In this document: positions 15,098 to 24,219 of the stretch, piece after piece
Position numbering within the stretch: position 1 is the first letter of the stretch
Layout: each line of letters opens with the position of its first letter
Assembly (NCBI RefSeq): GCF_047345415.1
Contig: NZ_JBLFEP010000002.1
Location: 806,001 to 870,000 of the forward strand
Source of the DNA: Maribacter_C sp947494565
GTDB lineage: Bacteria; Bacteroidota; Bacteroidia; Flavobacteriales; Flavobacteriaceae
Direction: 5' to 3'
Length of the DNA stretch: 64,000 nt
Program-made: the position numbers and the translations under genes
Notes under the pieces: generated by a model
The model's input: only the letters and a program-made list of their open reading frames with translations
Databases searched by the model: none
What the model was told of the DNA's origin: nothing

Positions 15098-16351
15098 ATG
15101 AAAAAGCTAGTGCTACTGCTGATGGTCATCTCATTGGCCTCAGTCTCCTGCGAGAAAAACGATGAAAGCGAGTACGCCGACTATCTGGTGGCTACACCGG
15201 TTATGATGAACCTCACGGAATTCAGAAATAGCGTGGATGTTTTACCTCCCCGACCTATTGATGAATCAGGAAAGATTTATGCCTACAAGGATTACATTTT
15301 TGTAAACGACAAGTATCGGGGCGTACATGTTATAGATAATTCGGATCCCGAAAACCCGCAAAAAATTTCATTCATAGAAATCGCCGGTAATGTTGACATC
15401 TCCATTAAGGATGATATTCTATATGCGGATAGTATTATGGACCTGATGATTTTCGACATCTCTGACATCTCCAATATTACGATAGTAAAGCGCCTCGAAA
15501 ATGTCTTACAGCAATACTTGAACTGGCCGGTCGAAGCTGATATTTTTGATTGGCAGGCAAGTAGTACAGGTGTTGATATGATTCAAGTAGGTTGGGATAC
15601 CCGTACCGAACGCATGTTGATTTCCGAGTACGAGGAGAGGTTCGGAAACCCTATGGTCGATGTAGCTTTTGATATGGTGGCCACAGCGGAATCTGGAAAT
15701 ACAGGACAGGGAGGCTCATTAGCGCGATTCAAGATTGTCGGTGATTTTCTCTATGCGGTCGACAGCCATAACATCAACGTTTTTGAAATTTCCGATTTGC
15801 AAAATCCCTTGGATTTGGAAGACGTGTATGCCGGATTCGACATCGAAACGATTTTCAGTCGAGGTGAACACCTTTTTCTTGGCAGTATGCGGGGGATGTA
15901 CATTTATGATATTTCCTCACCCGACAAGCCTCAGTTTGTCTCCGAATTTCAACATGGTACGGCCTGTGATCCGGTTGTGGTCGATGGAGATTATGCCTAT
16001 GTCACACTTCGGGGCGGCAATGGTTGCGGAGCAACGGAAAGCGGTCTGTTCATCGTTGATATCTCTAACATTTCAAGCCCTGAATTAAAGATCTCCTATC
16101 CCATGGATGGACCCTATGGTTTGGGAATCAAAGGTGAAAAATTGTTCGTTTGCGATGGCACATCAGGATTAAAGGTATACGACAAAACCGATGTGGAAAA
16201 TCTGGTTGCCTTGGATCATTTCAAGGACATTACTACTTTTGATGTCATTCCTTTGGAAGAAACCCTTTTAATGGTCGGTGATGAGACGCTATATCAATAT
16301 GAATACCTTTCTGAGAATATTCGGTTGTTGAGTACGTTACAGTTGAATTGA
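15098..16351 (+). CDS. LVIVD-repeat lipoprotein, predicted beta-propeller
   Basis: The 417-residue lipoprotein has the lipobox SLASVSCEKND (Cys19). The body repeats the LVIVD pattern: YRGVHVIDNSDPENPQKISF, LMIFDISDISNITIVKRL, INVFEISDLQNPLDLEDV, MYIYDISSPDKPQFVSEF and LFIVDISNISSPELKISY. Each is one blade of about 45-60 residues, so a surface or periplasmic beta-propeller is likely. Similar proteins are very common in marine Bacteroidota and have no defined function. The gene starts 78 bp after the membrane protein and is followed after 21 bp by a Kunitz-domain lipoprotein, probably in one operon. Confidence 0.85.
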   Translation: MKKLVLLLMVISLASVSCEKNDESEYADYLVATPVMMNLTEFRNSVDVLPPRPIDESGKIYAYKDYIFVNDKYRGVHVIDNSDPENPQKISFIEIAGNVDISIKDDILYADSIMDLMIFDISDISNITIVKRLENVLQQYLNWPVEADIFDWQASSTGVDMIQVGWDTRTERMLISEYEERFGNPMVDVAFDMVATAESGNTGQGGSLARFKIVGDFLYAVDSHNINVFEISDLQNPLDLEDVYAGFDIETIFSRGEHLFLGSMRGMYIYDISSPDKPQFVSEFQHGTACDPVVVDGDYAYVTLRGGNGCGATESGLFIVDISNISSPELKISYPMDGPYGLGIKGEKLFVCDGTSGLKVYDKTDVENLVALDHFKDITTFDVIPLEETLLMVGDETLYQYEYLSENIRLLSTLQLN

Positions 16352-16372
16352 GATACTAAAAATGCCAATGCT

Positions 16373-16921
16373 ATGAAAAAGAATTCAGGGGTATTCAGTA
16401 GGTTGATTTTATGTCTTGTTCTAATTTCAACAGGATGTGATAGTGACATGGACTCTGCATTGAATCAAAGCGACCTTGACGGGATGCTCAATGAGATTGT
16501 TGCCTTATCCGTGAGTTTAAATTGTGAAAATGCCAGTGAATGGCATTTTACGGAAATAGGGGATAAGCCTTGCGGAGGTCCGGCCGGATATATTGCTTAT
16601 TCAACGCAGATTGACACCGCGGCTTTTTTAGACAAGGTAGAAACCTATACCACGGCTCACGAGAAATACAATCGGGAAAATGGAATAATATCTGACTGCG
16701 CTATCGACCCAGGGGCTCTCGGAGTGAAATGTCAAGAAGGGAAACCGGTTCTAATTTATAATGCATGCGAATTGATTCCTGATTCGGGGCCCTGTGAGGC
16801 CGCCATGCCCAGATACTATTTTGACCAGGAGGAACAAAAATGCAAAGAGTTTCTTTGGGGTGGCTGTGAGGGCACAGTACCCTTTGATACGCTTGAGGCC
16901 TGTCAAGTGTGTGAACAATAA
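16373..16921 (+). CDS. Lipoprotein with a C-terminal Kunitz/BPTI-like domain
   Basis: The 182-residue lipoprotein has the signal and lipobox RLILCLVLISTGC (Cys22). An N-terminal cysteine-containing domain (about 40-125; SLNCENASEWHF, KPCGGPAGYIAY, SDCAIDPGALGVKCQEGKPV) is followed by a Kunitz-like unit. The unit runs from CELIPDSGPC through PRYYFDQEEQKCKEFLWGGC to EGTVPFDTLEACQVC. Cysteine spacing is 8-15-7-11-2, against 8-15-7-12-3 in BPTI. The residue after the second Cys, the usual P1 position, is Glu, so trypsin inhibition is not expected. It is probably co-transcribed with the LVIVD lipoprotein. Confidence 0.88.
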   Translation: MKKNSGVFSRLILCLVLISTGCDSDMDSALNQSDLDGMLNEIVALSVSLNCENASEWHFTEIGDKPCGGPAGYIAYSTQIDTAAFLDKVETYTTAHEKYNRENGIISDCAIDPGALGVKCQEGKPVLIYNACELIPDSGPCEAAMPRYYFDQEEQKCKEFLWGGCEGTVPFDTLEACQVCEQ

Positions 16922-16949
16922 ATCTGATTTTTGGACTAGAAACAAAAAA

Positions 16950-16975
16950 ACACCCTTGACCATGAGCAAGGGTGT
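16950..16975. terminator. Bidirectional rho-independent terminator
   Basis: ACACCCTTG (16950-16958) pairs with CAAGGGTGT (16967-16975), with A-run before and T-run after. It sits between the converging genes at 16373-16921 and 17001-20141 and can serve both. Confidence 0.9.
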
Positions 16976-17000
16976 TTTTTTAGTATAGATTTTAAGGGAA

Positions 17001-20000
17001 CTATTCCGTTGAAATCATCTTGATCTTATTTTCGGTAACCTCCCCGTTTATTTTGGAAATGTATTCCTTCATTAAACTGTTCAGAGCGTTCATTTCAACA
17101 TCCAGCTCTTTTTTGATTTGTACAAAGAACTCCTTTGACTGATTCGTAGGGGGGTAGTCGCCGCGTTGCGAGTCTGCCAACAAAAAGGCCAATCGGTTAT
17201 TGATCCGTATACCATAGTTCAATGGGTCTTGCCTGCTTTGGTTTTTGGTCATGTGAACGTTGTTCTCGATGACTTCCAATTTGGTTCTGAATTCGGTAAT
17301 CAATTCTTGTAAGGAGCCGTTTTCCCCAGACTTTCCGCTGACATACTCCAAATCCTTTTTTACTGTTCTGATATCGGAGATGGCCTGATTGGCCCTGCTT
17401 ACCTGGTCTCTTACCTCAATTAGAAAATCGAATTGGTTTTTGAAATCACCTTGGCTATTCGGTAATCTAGGGTCTTTCACCACGGTGAACTCCTGTTCTT
17501 GTGATGTGCCGTTATAGGTCAGGCGTACCTTGTACGCTCCGGGTACTGCTTTTGGTCCCATATTGGGAGAAGAATACAAGACCATACCATCGAAGGACGT
17601 GAACCCGGGGTAGCGCATATTCCAAACGAACCGATTGCCACCCGATTTCACTTGTAACTTTTTCGCTGTGCTAGGGTCGTTTTTACTTTTTTTGGCTGCA
17701 GTGGAATAGCGTTGTATAAGTGTACCGTCCGACTCCAAGATATCAAGGTGCACCGTATCGGTTTCCTTTTGCTGCGCAATGAAGTAATTGATGATCGCCC
17801 CATCCGGGTGATTGGTTCCCTCCAAATCAGGGTTGGCCTTGCCCCAGCCCGATTGTTGCATTCGATAAGCCTTGTCCGGTTTGTAGAGAAAGGCGTTCTT
17901 GGTTTTCAATTCCGATGACAACTGATGCAAGGGGGTAAGGTCATCGATGATCCAGAAACTTCTTCCGTGGGTCGCTGCGATGAGGTCATTGTCGCGAACT
18001 TCCAAATCGCGTATCGCCGTAATGGGCAGGTTCAGCTGAAAAGGTTGCCAATGGGCACCATCATCGAAGGAAACATACATGCCCCATTCGGTTCCGGCAT
18101 ACAAAAGACCTTCGCGTACCTTATCTGTTCGTACCACCCTGGTGTAGTGATTGCCCTTGATGCCTGTTGTGATCAAGGTCCATGTTTTACCATAATCGGT
18201 AGTCTTATATAAATAAGGAGTATAATCGCCGAACTTGTATGACGTTGCGGCTACGTAAGCCGTTCCCTTTTTGAAAGGGCTGGGATCGATGCTGTTGATC
18301 ATATTCAACTTTGGTGACATGCTCGACGGAGGTGTGATGTTTTCCCAATTGGCGCCATTGTCCTTGCTGATCTGTATCAGTCCGTCATCGGTACCAATCC
18401 AAATCACACCTTTTTCCTGAGGGGATTCATTGATAACAAAAATGTTGGAATAGAATTCCGCCCCCGTATTGTCTTGGGTAATCGGTCCACCAGAAGACCT
18501 GATGGTTTCCGGTAGGGCTCGGGTCAAGTCGGGTGAAATGGTTTTCCAGCTTTGACCTTCGTTCGTGGTGACATGAAGAAAGTTTGACCCCGCATATAAG
18601 GTATTGGGGTCATGAATACTGAACTTCACCGGAAAGTTCCAGTTAAATCGATACTTCATAACTTCAACTCCTGATCCGGCGGGATTATCGGGCCAAACGT
18701 TTACCGATCGGGTTTGACCAACGGCATGGTCTTTTCGCATCATATATCCCTTGAAGGTTCCTCCGTAGACAACGTCATTATTTTTGGGGTCTGGTGCCAA
18801 ATGCGCACTTTCGCCACCTGACGTATCTTCCCAATCACTTTCCGTAATCGATCTGCCTGAAGTTCGGTGATAGATACGCACGGTACTGTTGTCTTGTTGC
18901 GCTCCATAAATACGATAGGGAAATTCATTATCGGTTGAAACACGATAAAATTGTGCCGTGGGTTGATTGTGGTACGTCGTCCAATTATTTCCTCCGTCAT
19001 TCGATACTTGAGCTCCTCCGTCATCTGCGATAACCATTCGGTTGTTGTTCTTCGGGTCGATCCAAAGATCATGATGGTCGCCATGGGGTGCGTTTTTTAA
19101 AGTGAAGGTTTTACCTCCATCAGTAGAAACCCCATAGCTCACGTTCATAACGTACACCTTATCCACATTTTGGGGGTCTGCGGTAATGCGACTGTAGTAC
19201 CATGCCCTTTGACGAAGTGCCCGGTTCTCATTTATTTTCTCCCAGGTTTTCCCGGAATCATCCGAGCGATATACACCCCCCTCTTCCGCTTCTATAATCG
19301 TCCATATGCGGTTTGAGTTCACCGGTGATATCGCAATTCCGACGATGCCCCATGGACCATCGGGAAGCCCAGGTAAATCCGAGATATCCGTCCAGGTATC
19401 CCCTCCGTCGGTACTTTTAAAAAGTTTACTATCAGGTCCACCGCTATCCATTCGATACCCATTTCGTTTCATTTGCCAGGTCGCGGCATAAAGTATTCTG
19501 GGGTTATTGGGGTCTAAAATCAAATCACCTGCCCCGGCTTTATCGCTTTCGTATAGAATTTTTTCCCAAGTGCTGCCTCCATCCTTCGAACGGAATACCC
19601 CGCGAGTCTCATTGGGCTTCCATAAATTTCCGATCGCAGCGACATAAACAAGGTTGGGGTCTTTTGGATGTATTCTGATTCTAGAAATATGTTCTGAACC
19701 CTGCAGTCCGATGAACTTCCAAGTCTCACCGGCATCCGTGCTTTTCCAAACACCGTTGCCTGATGAAACATTACCGCGTAGGGTCTGTTCGCCCTCTCCC
19801 ACGTAAATGACGTTGGGGTCTGATTCGGAAACCGCTACGGCCCCTATAGAACCACCAAAGTAACCATCCGAAATACATTTCCATGTTCCTCCGGCATCTT
19901 CGGTTTTCCAAACACCTCCGCCTGCGGTGCCCATATAATATAGGTTGGGGTCGTCAATGACCCCGGTAGCCGTTCCGGCACGACCACCCCTGAAAGGACC

Positions 20001-20141
20001 GACCAATCGCCATTCCATTCCATCATAAAGCGATTCGTCAAAAGTCAAGCCTTGTGCTTTCTTGTTTTTTCGCTGTGATTGAACGTGCTGAAGGGGGTAT
20101 ATGAACAATAGTATAAAGGGAAGTAGCCATTTCGTTTTCAT
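17001..20141 (-). CDS. Large secreted VPS10/sortilin-like BNR beta-propeller protein
   Basis: The 1046-residue protein starts at MKTKWLLPFILLFIYPLQHV, a signal peptide. The 16-codon upstream extension is unlikely. From about residue 35 to 720 there are many BNR/Asp-box-like repeats of the form GGxVWKTxDxGxTWK, including GVWKSTDAGETWKFI, GVFRSKDGGSTWEKI, KLFKSTDGGDTWTDI and LYKTTDYGKTWTLI. These build large propellers as in sortilin/VPS10 domains. The last 250 residues hold a beta-rich domain (YKVRLTYNGTSQEQEFTVVK) and a helical tail. Homologues are widely annotated as glycosyl hydrolase, with no catalytic evidence. Function is unknown; binding or scaffolding at the cell envelope is inferred. 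Confidence 0.9.
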   Translation of the reverse strand: MKTKWLLPFILLFIYPLQHVQSQRKNKKAQGLTFDESLYDGMEWRLVGPFRGGRAGTATGVIDDPNLYYMGTAGGGVWKTEDAGGTWKCISDGYFGGSIGAVAVSESDPNVIYVGEGEQTLRGNVSSGNGVWKSTDAGETWKFIGLQGSEHISRIRIHPKDPNLVYVAAIGNLWKPNETRGVFRSKDGGSTWEKILYESDKAGAGDLILDPNNPRILYAATWQMKRNGYRMDSGGPDSKLFKSTDGGDTWTDISDLPGLPDGPWGIVGIAISPVNSNRIWTIIEAEEGGVYRSDDSGKTWEKINENRALRQRAWYYSRITADPQNVDKVYVMNVSYGVSTDGGKTFTLKNAPHGDHHDLWIDPKNNNRMVIADDGGAQVSNDGGNNWTTYHNQPTAQFYRVSTDNEFPYRIYGAQQDNSTVRIYHRTSGRSITESDWEDTSGGESAHLAPDPKNNDVVYGGTFKGYMMRKDHAVGQTRSVNVWPDNPAGSGVEVMKYRFNWNFPVKFSIHDPNTLYAGSNFLHVTTNEGQSWKTISPDLTRALPETIRSSGGPITQDNTGAEFYSNIFVINESPQEKGVIWIGTDDGLIQISKDNGANWENITPPSSMSPKLNMINSIDPSPFKKGTAYVAATSYKFGDYTPYLYKTTDYGKTWTLITTGIKGNHYTRVVRTDKVREGLLYAGTEWGMYVSFDDGAHWQPFQLNLPITAIRDLEVRDNDLIAATHGRSFWIIDDLTPLHQLSSELKTKNAFLYKPDKAYRMQQSGWGKANPDLEGTNHPDGAIINYFIAQQKETDTVHLDILESDGTLIQRYSTAAKKSKNDPSTAKKLQVKSGGNRFVWNMRYPGFTSFDGMVLYSSPNMGPKAVPGAYKVRLTYNGTSQEQEFTVVKDPRLPNSQGDFKNQFDFLIEVRDQVSRANQAISDIRTVKKDLEYVSGKSGENGSLQELITEFRTKLEVIENNVHMTKNQSRQDPLNYGIRINNRLAFLLADSQRGDYPPTNQSKEFFVQIKKELDVEMNALNSLMKEYISKINGEVTENKIKMISTE

Positions 20142-20369
20142 GTAGAATCGTTTGTGTCTGGTTAAGAAAAAGGTAGGGTCGTTTATCAAACATACCTTCT
20201 GAGATGTACCTAAAAATAAGTAAAAAAAATAGAGAACGATGAAGAAGTAACGGCAATCTATTTTGGGTCGTTCGCTTTTGGTTTGTGACGTGTTCTAAGC
20301 GTACTATATAATAAGGTGTACTAGAAAATTAAAAAAATCGACTACTTTTGTTTCTTCAAAAACCAATTG

Positions 20370-22868
20370 ATGGCTAAGAACCTAGTAATAGTAGAGTCGC
20401 CCGCAAAGGCTAAGACGATAGAGAAATTTTTAGGAAAGGATTACAAGGTGGAGTCTAGTTTTGGGCACATCGCGGATCTTCCCTCAAAGGAGTTAGGTGT
20501 CGATGTAGACAATGACTTCGCCCCCAAATATATTGTAGACGGTGATAAGAAAGCTTTGGTCAAGAAATTGAAAGACCTTGCCAAAAAGGCTGAAATGATA
20601 TGGTTGGCCAGTGATGAAGACCGAGAGGGAGAAGCGATATCTTGGCACTTGGCCGAAACGCTCGGGTTGGAAAAAGATAAGACCAAGCGCATCGTTTTCA
20701 ACTCCATTACAAAATCTGCCATTCAGAAGGCTATTGAAAACCCAAGGGAGATCAACTATAATCTAGTCAATGCGCAACAGGCTAGAAGGGTATTAGATCG
20801 ACTGGTCGGATATCAATTATCACCTGTACTTTGGAAAAAGATCAAACCCGGACTTTCGGCCGGACGTGTGCAATCGGTCGCCGTGCGATTGATTGTTGAG
20901 CGCGAACGCGATATTGAAGCCTTCACACCACAGGCCTCCTTTAAGGTTTCGGCACAGTTCAAGACCGCAGAGGGAAGTGTGTTTACCGCTAAATTGAACA
21001 AGACCTTTCCGTCGAAGTCGGCGGCCCAAACCTTTTTGGACCAAAATATCGGGGCTGACTTTTCAGTAGGAAGTTTAGACAAGAAGCCAGCAAAAAAGTC
21101 GCCTTCAGCACCTTTTACGACCTCTACCTTACAACAAGAGGCATCGCGTAAATTGTACTTCTCTGTTGGGAGAACCATGCAAGTAGCCCAACGCTTGTAT
21201 GAGGCAGGTTTGATTACTTATATGAGAACCGATAGCGTCAACTTGTCTTCCGAGGCAATAAATGCGGCAAAGGATGCAATTGTTTCGAACTATGGTGAGG
21301 CCTACAGCAACGTTCGAAATTTCAAGGGCAAATCAAAAGGAGCCCAAGAGGCGCACGAAGCGATACGCCCGACCGACATGACAAGACAATCGCCATCTTT
21401 GGAACGGGATCAGGCCAAGCTGTACGAGTTGATCTGGAAACGCACCATTGCTTCACAAATGAGTGATGCCCAATTGGAAAGGACCAACGTGAAGATCAAT
21501 AGCAGTGGTCATGGGGAAGAGTTCACCGCTAACGGAGAGGTCATCAAATTCGATGGTTTTCTAAAGGTGTATATGGAAGGATTGGATGATGAGGATAAGG
21601 GGGAAGAGCAAGAAGGTGTGCTGCCCGCAATGAAGGTCGGTGATACTTTGCTGAACAATTTTATTACAGCTACAGAGCGATTCTCTCGACCACCCTATCG
21701 TTTTACGGAAGCCTCATTGGTGAAGAAATTAGAGGAACTTGGTATTGGAAGGCCATCTACCTACGCCCCTACAATATCGACCATATTAAATAGGGGGTAT
21801 GTTGAAAAAGGAACCATTGAGGGTACTGAACGCAAGTATACCCAATTGGTTTTAGAAGGTGGTGCGGTAACGGTAAAAGACCTTTCCGAGATGGTAGGTT
21901 CGGATAAGGGAAAAATGGTACCTACTGATATTGGCATGATTGTCAATGACTTTTTGGTAAGTAATTTCGAGAACATACTCGACTATAATTTTACGGCCAA
22001 GGTCGAAGAGGATTTTGATGAAATCGCCGACGGCAACGAAGATTGGCAAAAGGTGATGAAAGACTTTTATAACGATTTTCACCCCACTGTTCTCGATGTG
22101 GAAGAGAATGCGGATCGTGCCAGTGGCGAACGAATTCTAGGCGAAGATCCAAAGACCGGAAAACGGGTATCCGTTCGATTGGGCAGATTTGGTCCAATGG
22201 TGCAAATCGGAACGGTCGATGATGAGGAAAAACCGGTTTTTGCTAGCTTGTTGCCTGACCAATCATTGAATACCATTACGTTCGAAGAGGCGATGGACCT
22301 ATTTAAACTTCCCCGAAAATTGGGTGTTTATAAAGGTGAGGAAGTGTTGGCCAACGTCGGTAGATTTGGCCCGTACGTCAAGTTCGGAGCGAAATTCGTT
22401 TCAATGGATAAGGGGGAAAGCGCTATGGAAATCGAGATGGATCGTGCCATTGAATTGATTGATGCAAAAGAAAAGGCCGATGCACCTATAGCTCAGTACG
22501 AGGGTAAAGATGTGACCAAAGGAAAGGGTCGTTTTGGGCCTTTTATCAAATGGGACGGCATGTTCATCAACATTAATAAAAAGTACGATTTCGATAACCT
22601 GTCCAAATCCGATATTGAAGAATTAATCGAGACAAAAAAGCAAAAGGAAATCGACAAGTTGATTCAGGAATGGCCTGAAGAAGGCATACGAATCGAGAAG
22701 GCTCGATGGGGCAGGCATAACATTCTAAAGGGTAAAATAAAGGTGGAATTGGCCAAAACGGTCGATGCTACCAAGATTTCCCTGGAAGAAGCAAAATCCT
22801 TGATTGAAAAGAAGGCCCCAAAGAAAAAAGCAAAAGCGAAGGCAAAACCCAAAGCAAAAAAGAAGTAA
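20370..22868 (+). CDS. topA: DNA topoisomerase I (type IA)
   Basis: The 832-residue enzyme relaxes negative supercoils. The Toprim domain opens with NLVIVESPAKAKTIEKFLGK, and SDEDREGEAISWHLAE carries the metal-binding acidic residues. The catalytic tyrosine lies in GLITYMRTDSVNLS. In place of C4 zinc ribbons, the C-terminal part has repeated GRFGPxVxxG units (LGRFGPMVQIG, VGRFGPYVKFG, KGRFGPFIKW) and a lysine/alanine tail, as in other Bacteroidota TopA. The ATG at 20370 is preferred over the overlapping TTG at 20367. It precedes the arginase-like gene and gldKLMN. Confidence 0.97.
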   Translation: MAKNLVIVESPAKAKTIEKFLGKDYKVESSFGHIADLPSKELGVDVDNDFAPKYIVDGDKKALVKKLKDLAKKAEMIWLASDEDREGEAISWHLAETLGLEKDKTKRIVFNSITKSAIQKAIENPREINYNLVNAQQARRVLDRLVGYQLSPVLWKKIKPGLSAGRVQSVAVRLIVERERDIEAFTPQASFKVSAQFKTAEGSVFTAKLNKTFPSKSAAQTFLDQNIGADFSVGSLDKKPAKKSPSAPFTTSTLQQEASRKLYFSVGRTMQVAQRLYEAGLITYMRTDSVNLSSEAINAAKDAIVSNYGEAYSNVRNFKGKSKGAQEAHEAIRPTDMTRQSPSLERDQAKLYELIWKRTIASQMSDAQLERTNVKINSSGHGEEFTANGEVIKFDGFLKVYMEGLDDEDKGEEQEGVLPAMKVGDTLLNNFITATERFSRPPYRFTEASLVKKLEELGIGRPSTYAPTISTILNRGYVEKGTIEGTERKYTQLVLEGGAVTVKDLSEMVGSDKGKMVPTDIGMIVNDFLVSNFENILDYNFTAKVEEDFDEIADGNEDWQKVMKDFYNDFHPTVLDVEENADRASGERILGEDPKTGKRVSVRLGRFGPMVQIGTVDDEEKPVFASLLPDQSLNTITFEEAMDLFKLPRKLGVYKGEEVLANVGRFGPYVKFGAKFVSMDKGESAMEIEMDRAIELIDAKEKADAPIAQYEGKDVTKGKGRFGPFIKWDGMFININKKYDFDNLSKSDIEELIETKKQKEIDKLIQEWPEEGIRIEKARWGRHNILKGKIKVELAKTVDATKISLEEAKSLIEKKAPKKKAKAKAKPKAKKK

Positions 22869-22938
22869 TCGGTACGATCTGAAAGCGGTAAATTACCCGG
22901 CACCGAATACGAACCCCTGAATAAAACGTACCGACCCA

Positions 22939-24096
22939 ATGGCATTTGATTTTTTGGTCCCTGTGGAAGATAAAGTATTGGCGCATTGCGAATTGCTTCC
23001 CAATCAATCTTTAGGAAAAAATATCCATAAGCATACGGTAAGAGACGGGCTGCCGGTATTGGCCATCGCCTCCATAGCCATCATCGGGGTAAAGGAATCC
23101 AGAAACGCTTATGAGAAGAAGATGGAAAAACTCGATGTTTCGGGTATTCGTCTTCAACTGTATAAACTCTTGATGGGTAACTGGAACTCCACTATCGTTG
23201 ATATGGGAGATATTGAAGAAGGTGATACCGTAGAAGATACCTACTTTATAGTCAAGGAGATTGTTGCAGGGCTCCTCGAAGAAAACATTATCCCTATTAT
23301 ATTGGGGGCGACCCAAGATATCACCTATCCGGCGTATCGCGCCTTTGATGGCATCAAAGATATGATCAATCTCGTGGCCATTGATAGTCGTTTTGACTTC
23401 GGTATGGATGACGAATTGATTTCTTCCAATTCGTATATGAGCAAGATCATAACCGACAAGCCGAATAATCTTTTTAATTTCTCCAATATCGGGTATCAGA
23501 GCTATTTCAATGCCCAAGAGGAAATCGATTTAATGGAGCGTCTCTTCTTCGATGCTTACAGACTTGGAGACCTGATAGGCGATATCAAGCTCGCCGAACC
23601 GGTTTTGCGAAATGCCCATATGGTCAGTCTTGACGCTCGATCGATCAAAGCCAGTGAGGTGGGGTATTCTGAAAGTTTTTCCCCAAACGGCTTCAGCGGT
23701 CGGGAAATCTGCGCGATAGCCCGCTATGCGGGTATAAGTGAGAATGTGCAAGTATTCGGACTCTATGAAATGGAGAATTCGGCACAAGCCAATCAACTTA
23801 TGGCCCATATTGTATGGTACTTCATAGAAGGTACGAACTTTAGGACCAAAGAGTCTCCCTATCGCAATAGTGACGACTTTACCAAGTATACCGTTCCCTC
23901 GGAAACCGAACAATTGACCTTCTATAAAAGCCACTTCACTCATCGATGGTGGGTAGAGGTGCCATCTATTCTACATTCAAATACTAAATCGGAATCAACT
24001 TCGTTATTACCGTGCACTGAAAAGGACTATTTGGACGCATGCGATCAGAACATTCCCGAACGGTGGTTTAAAGCTTATAAAAAAGGCTTTAATTAA
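22939..24096 (+). CDS. Arginase/formimidoylglutamase-fold protein lacking metal ligands
   Basis: The 385-residue protein aligns with the ureohydrolase fold (VVDMGDIEEGDTVEDTYFIV, then a long Rossmann-like core). The manganese-binding motifs are replaced: GGxH is GATQ (in IILGATQDI), DAHxD is DSRFD (in LVAIDSRFDF) and SxDxDxxDP is SLDARSIKASE. The conserved SPNGFSGRE still follows. It is therefore probably not a working hydrolase. The gene directly precedes gldK (123 bp), an arrangement I recall in Flavobacteriia, which suggests a structural or regulatory link with the gliding/T9SS locus. The formimidoylglutamase name used in databases should be treated with caution. Confidence 0.88.
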   Translation: MAFDFLVPVEDKVLAHCELLPNQSLGKNIHKHTVRDGLPVLAIASIAIIGVKESRNAYEKKMEKLDVSGIRLQLYKLLMGNWNSTIVDMGDIEEGDTVEDTYFIVKEIVAGLLEENIIPIILGATQDITYPAYRAFDGIKDMINLVAIDSRFDFGMDDELISSNSYMSKIITDKPNNLFNFSNIGYQSYFNAQEEIDLMERLFFDAYRLGDLIGDIKLAEPVLRNAHMVSLDARSIKASEVGYSESFSPNGFSGREICAIARYAGISENVQVFGLYEMENSAQANQLMAHIVWYFIEGTNFRTKESPYRNSDDFTKYTVPSETEQLTFYKSHFTHRWWVEVPSILHSNTKSESTSLLPCTEKDYLDACDQNIPERWFKAYKKGFN

Positions 24097-24219
24097 TCAA
24101 AAGTATTTTTAAAGTATAATTGCTCTCGATACAATAATTTGCTCAAAACATAGTTTTAGAGTGTAGAATAAACAATTGAGTTTGCAGTTTATAACCATAA
24201 TCGAAATTTAACCTAAAGT

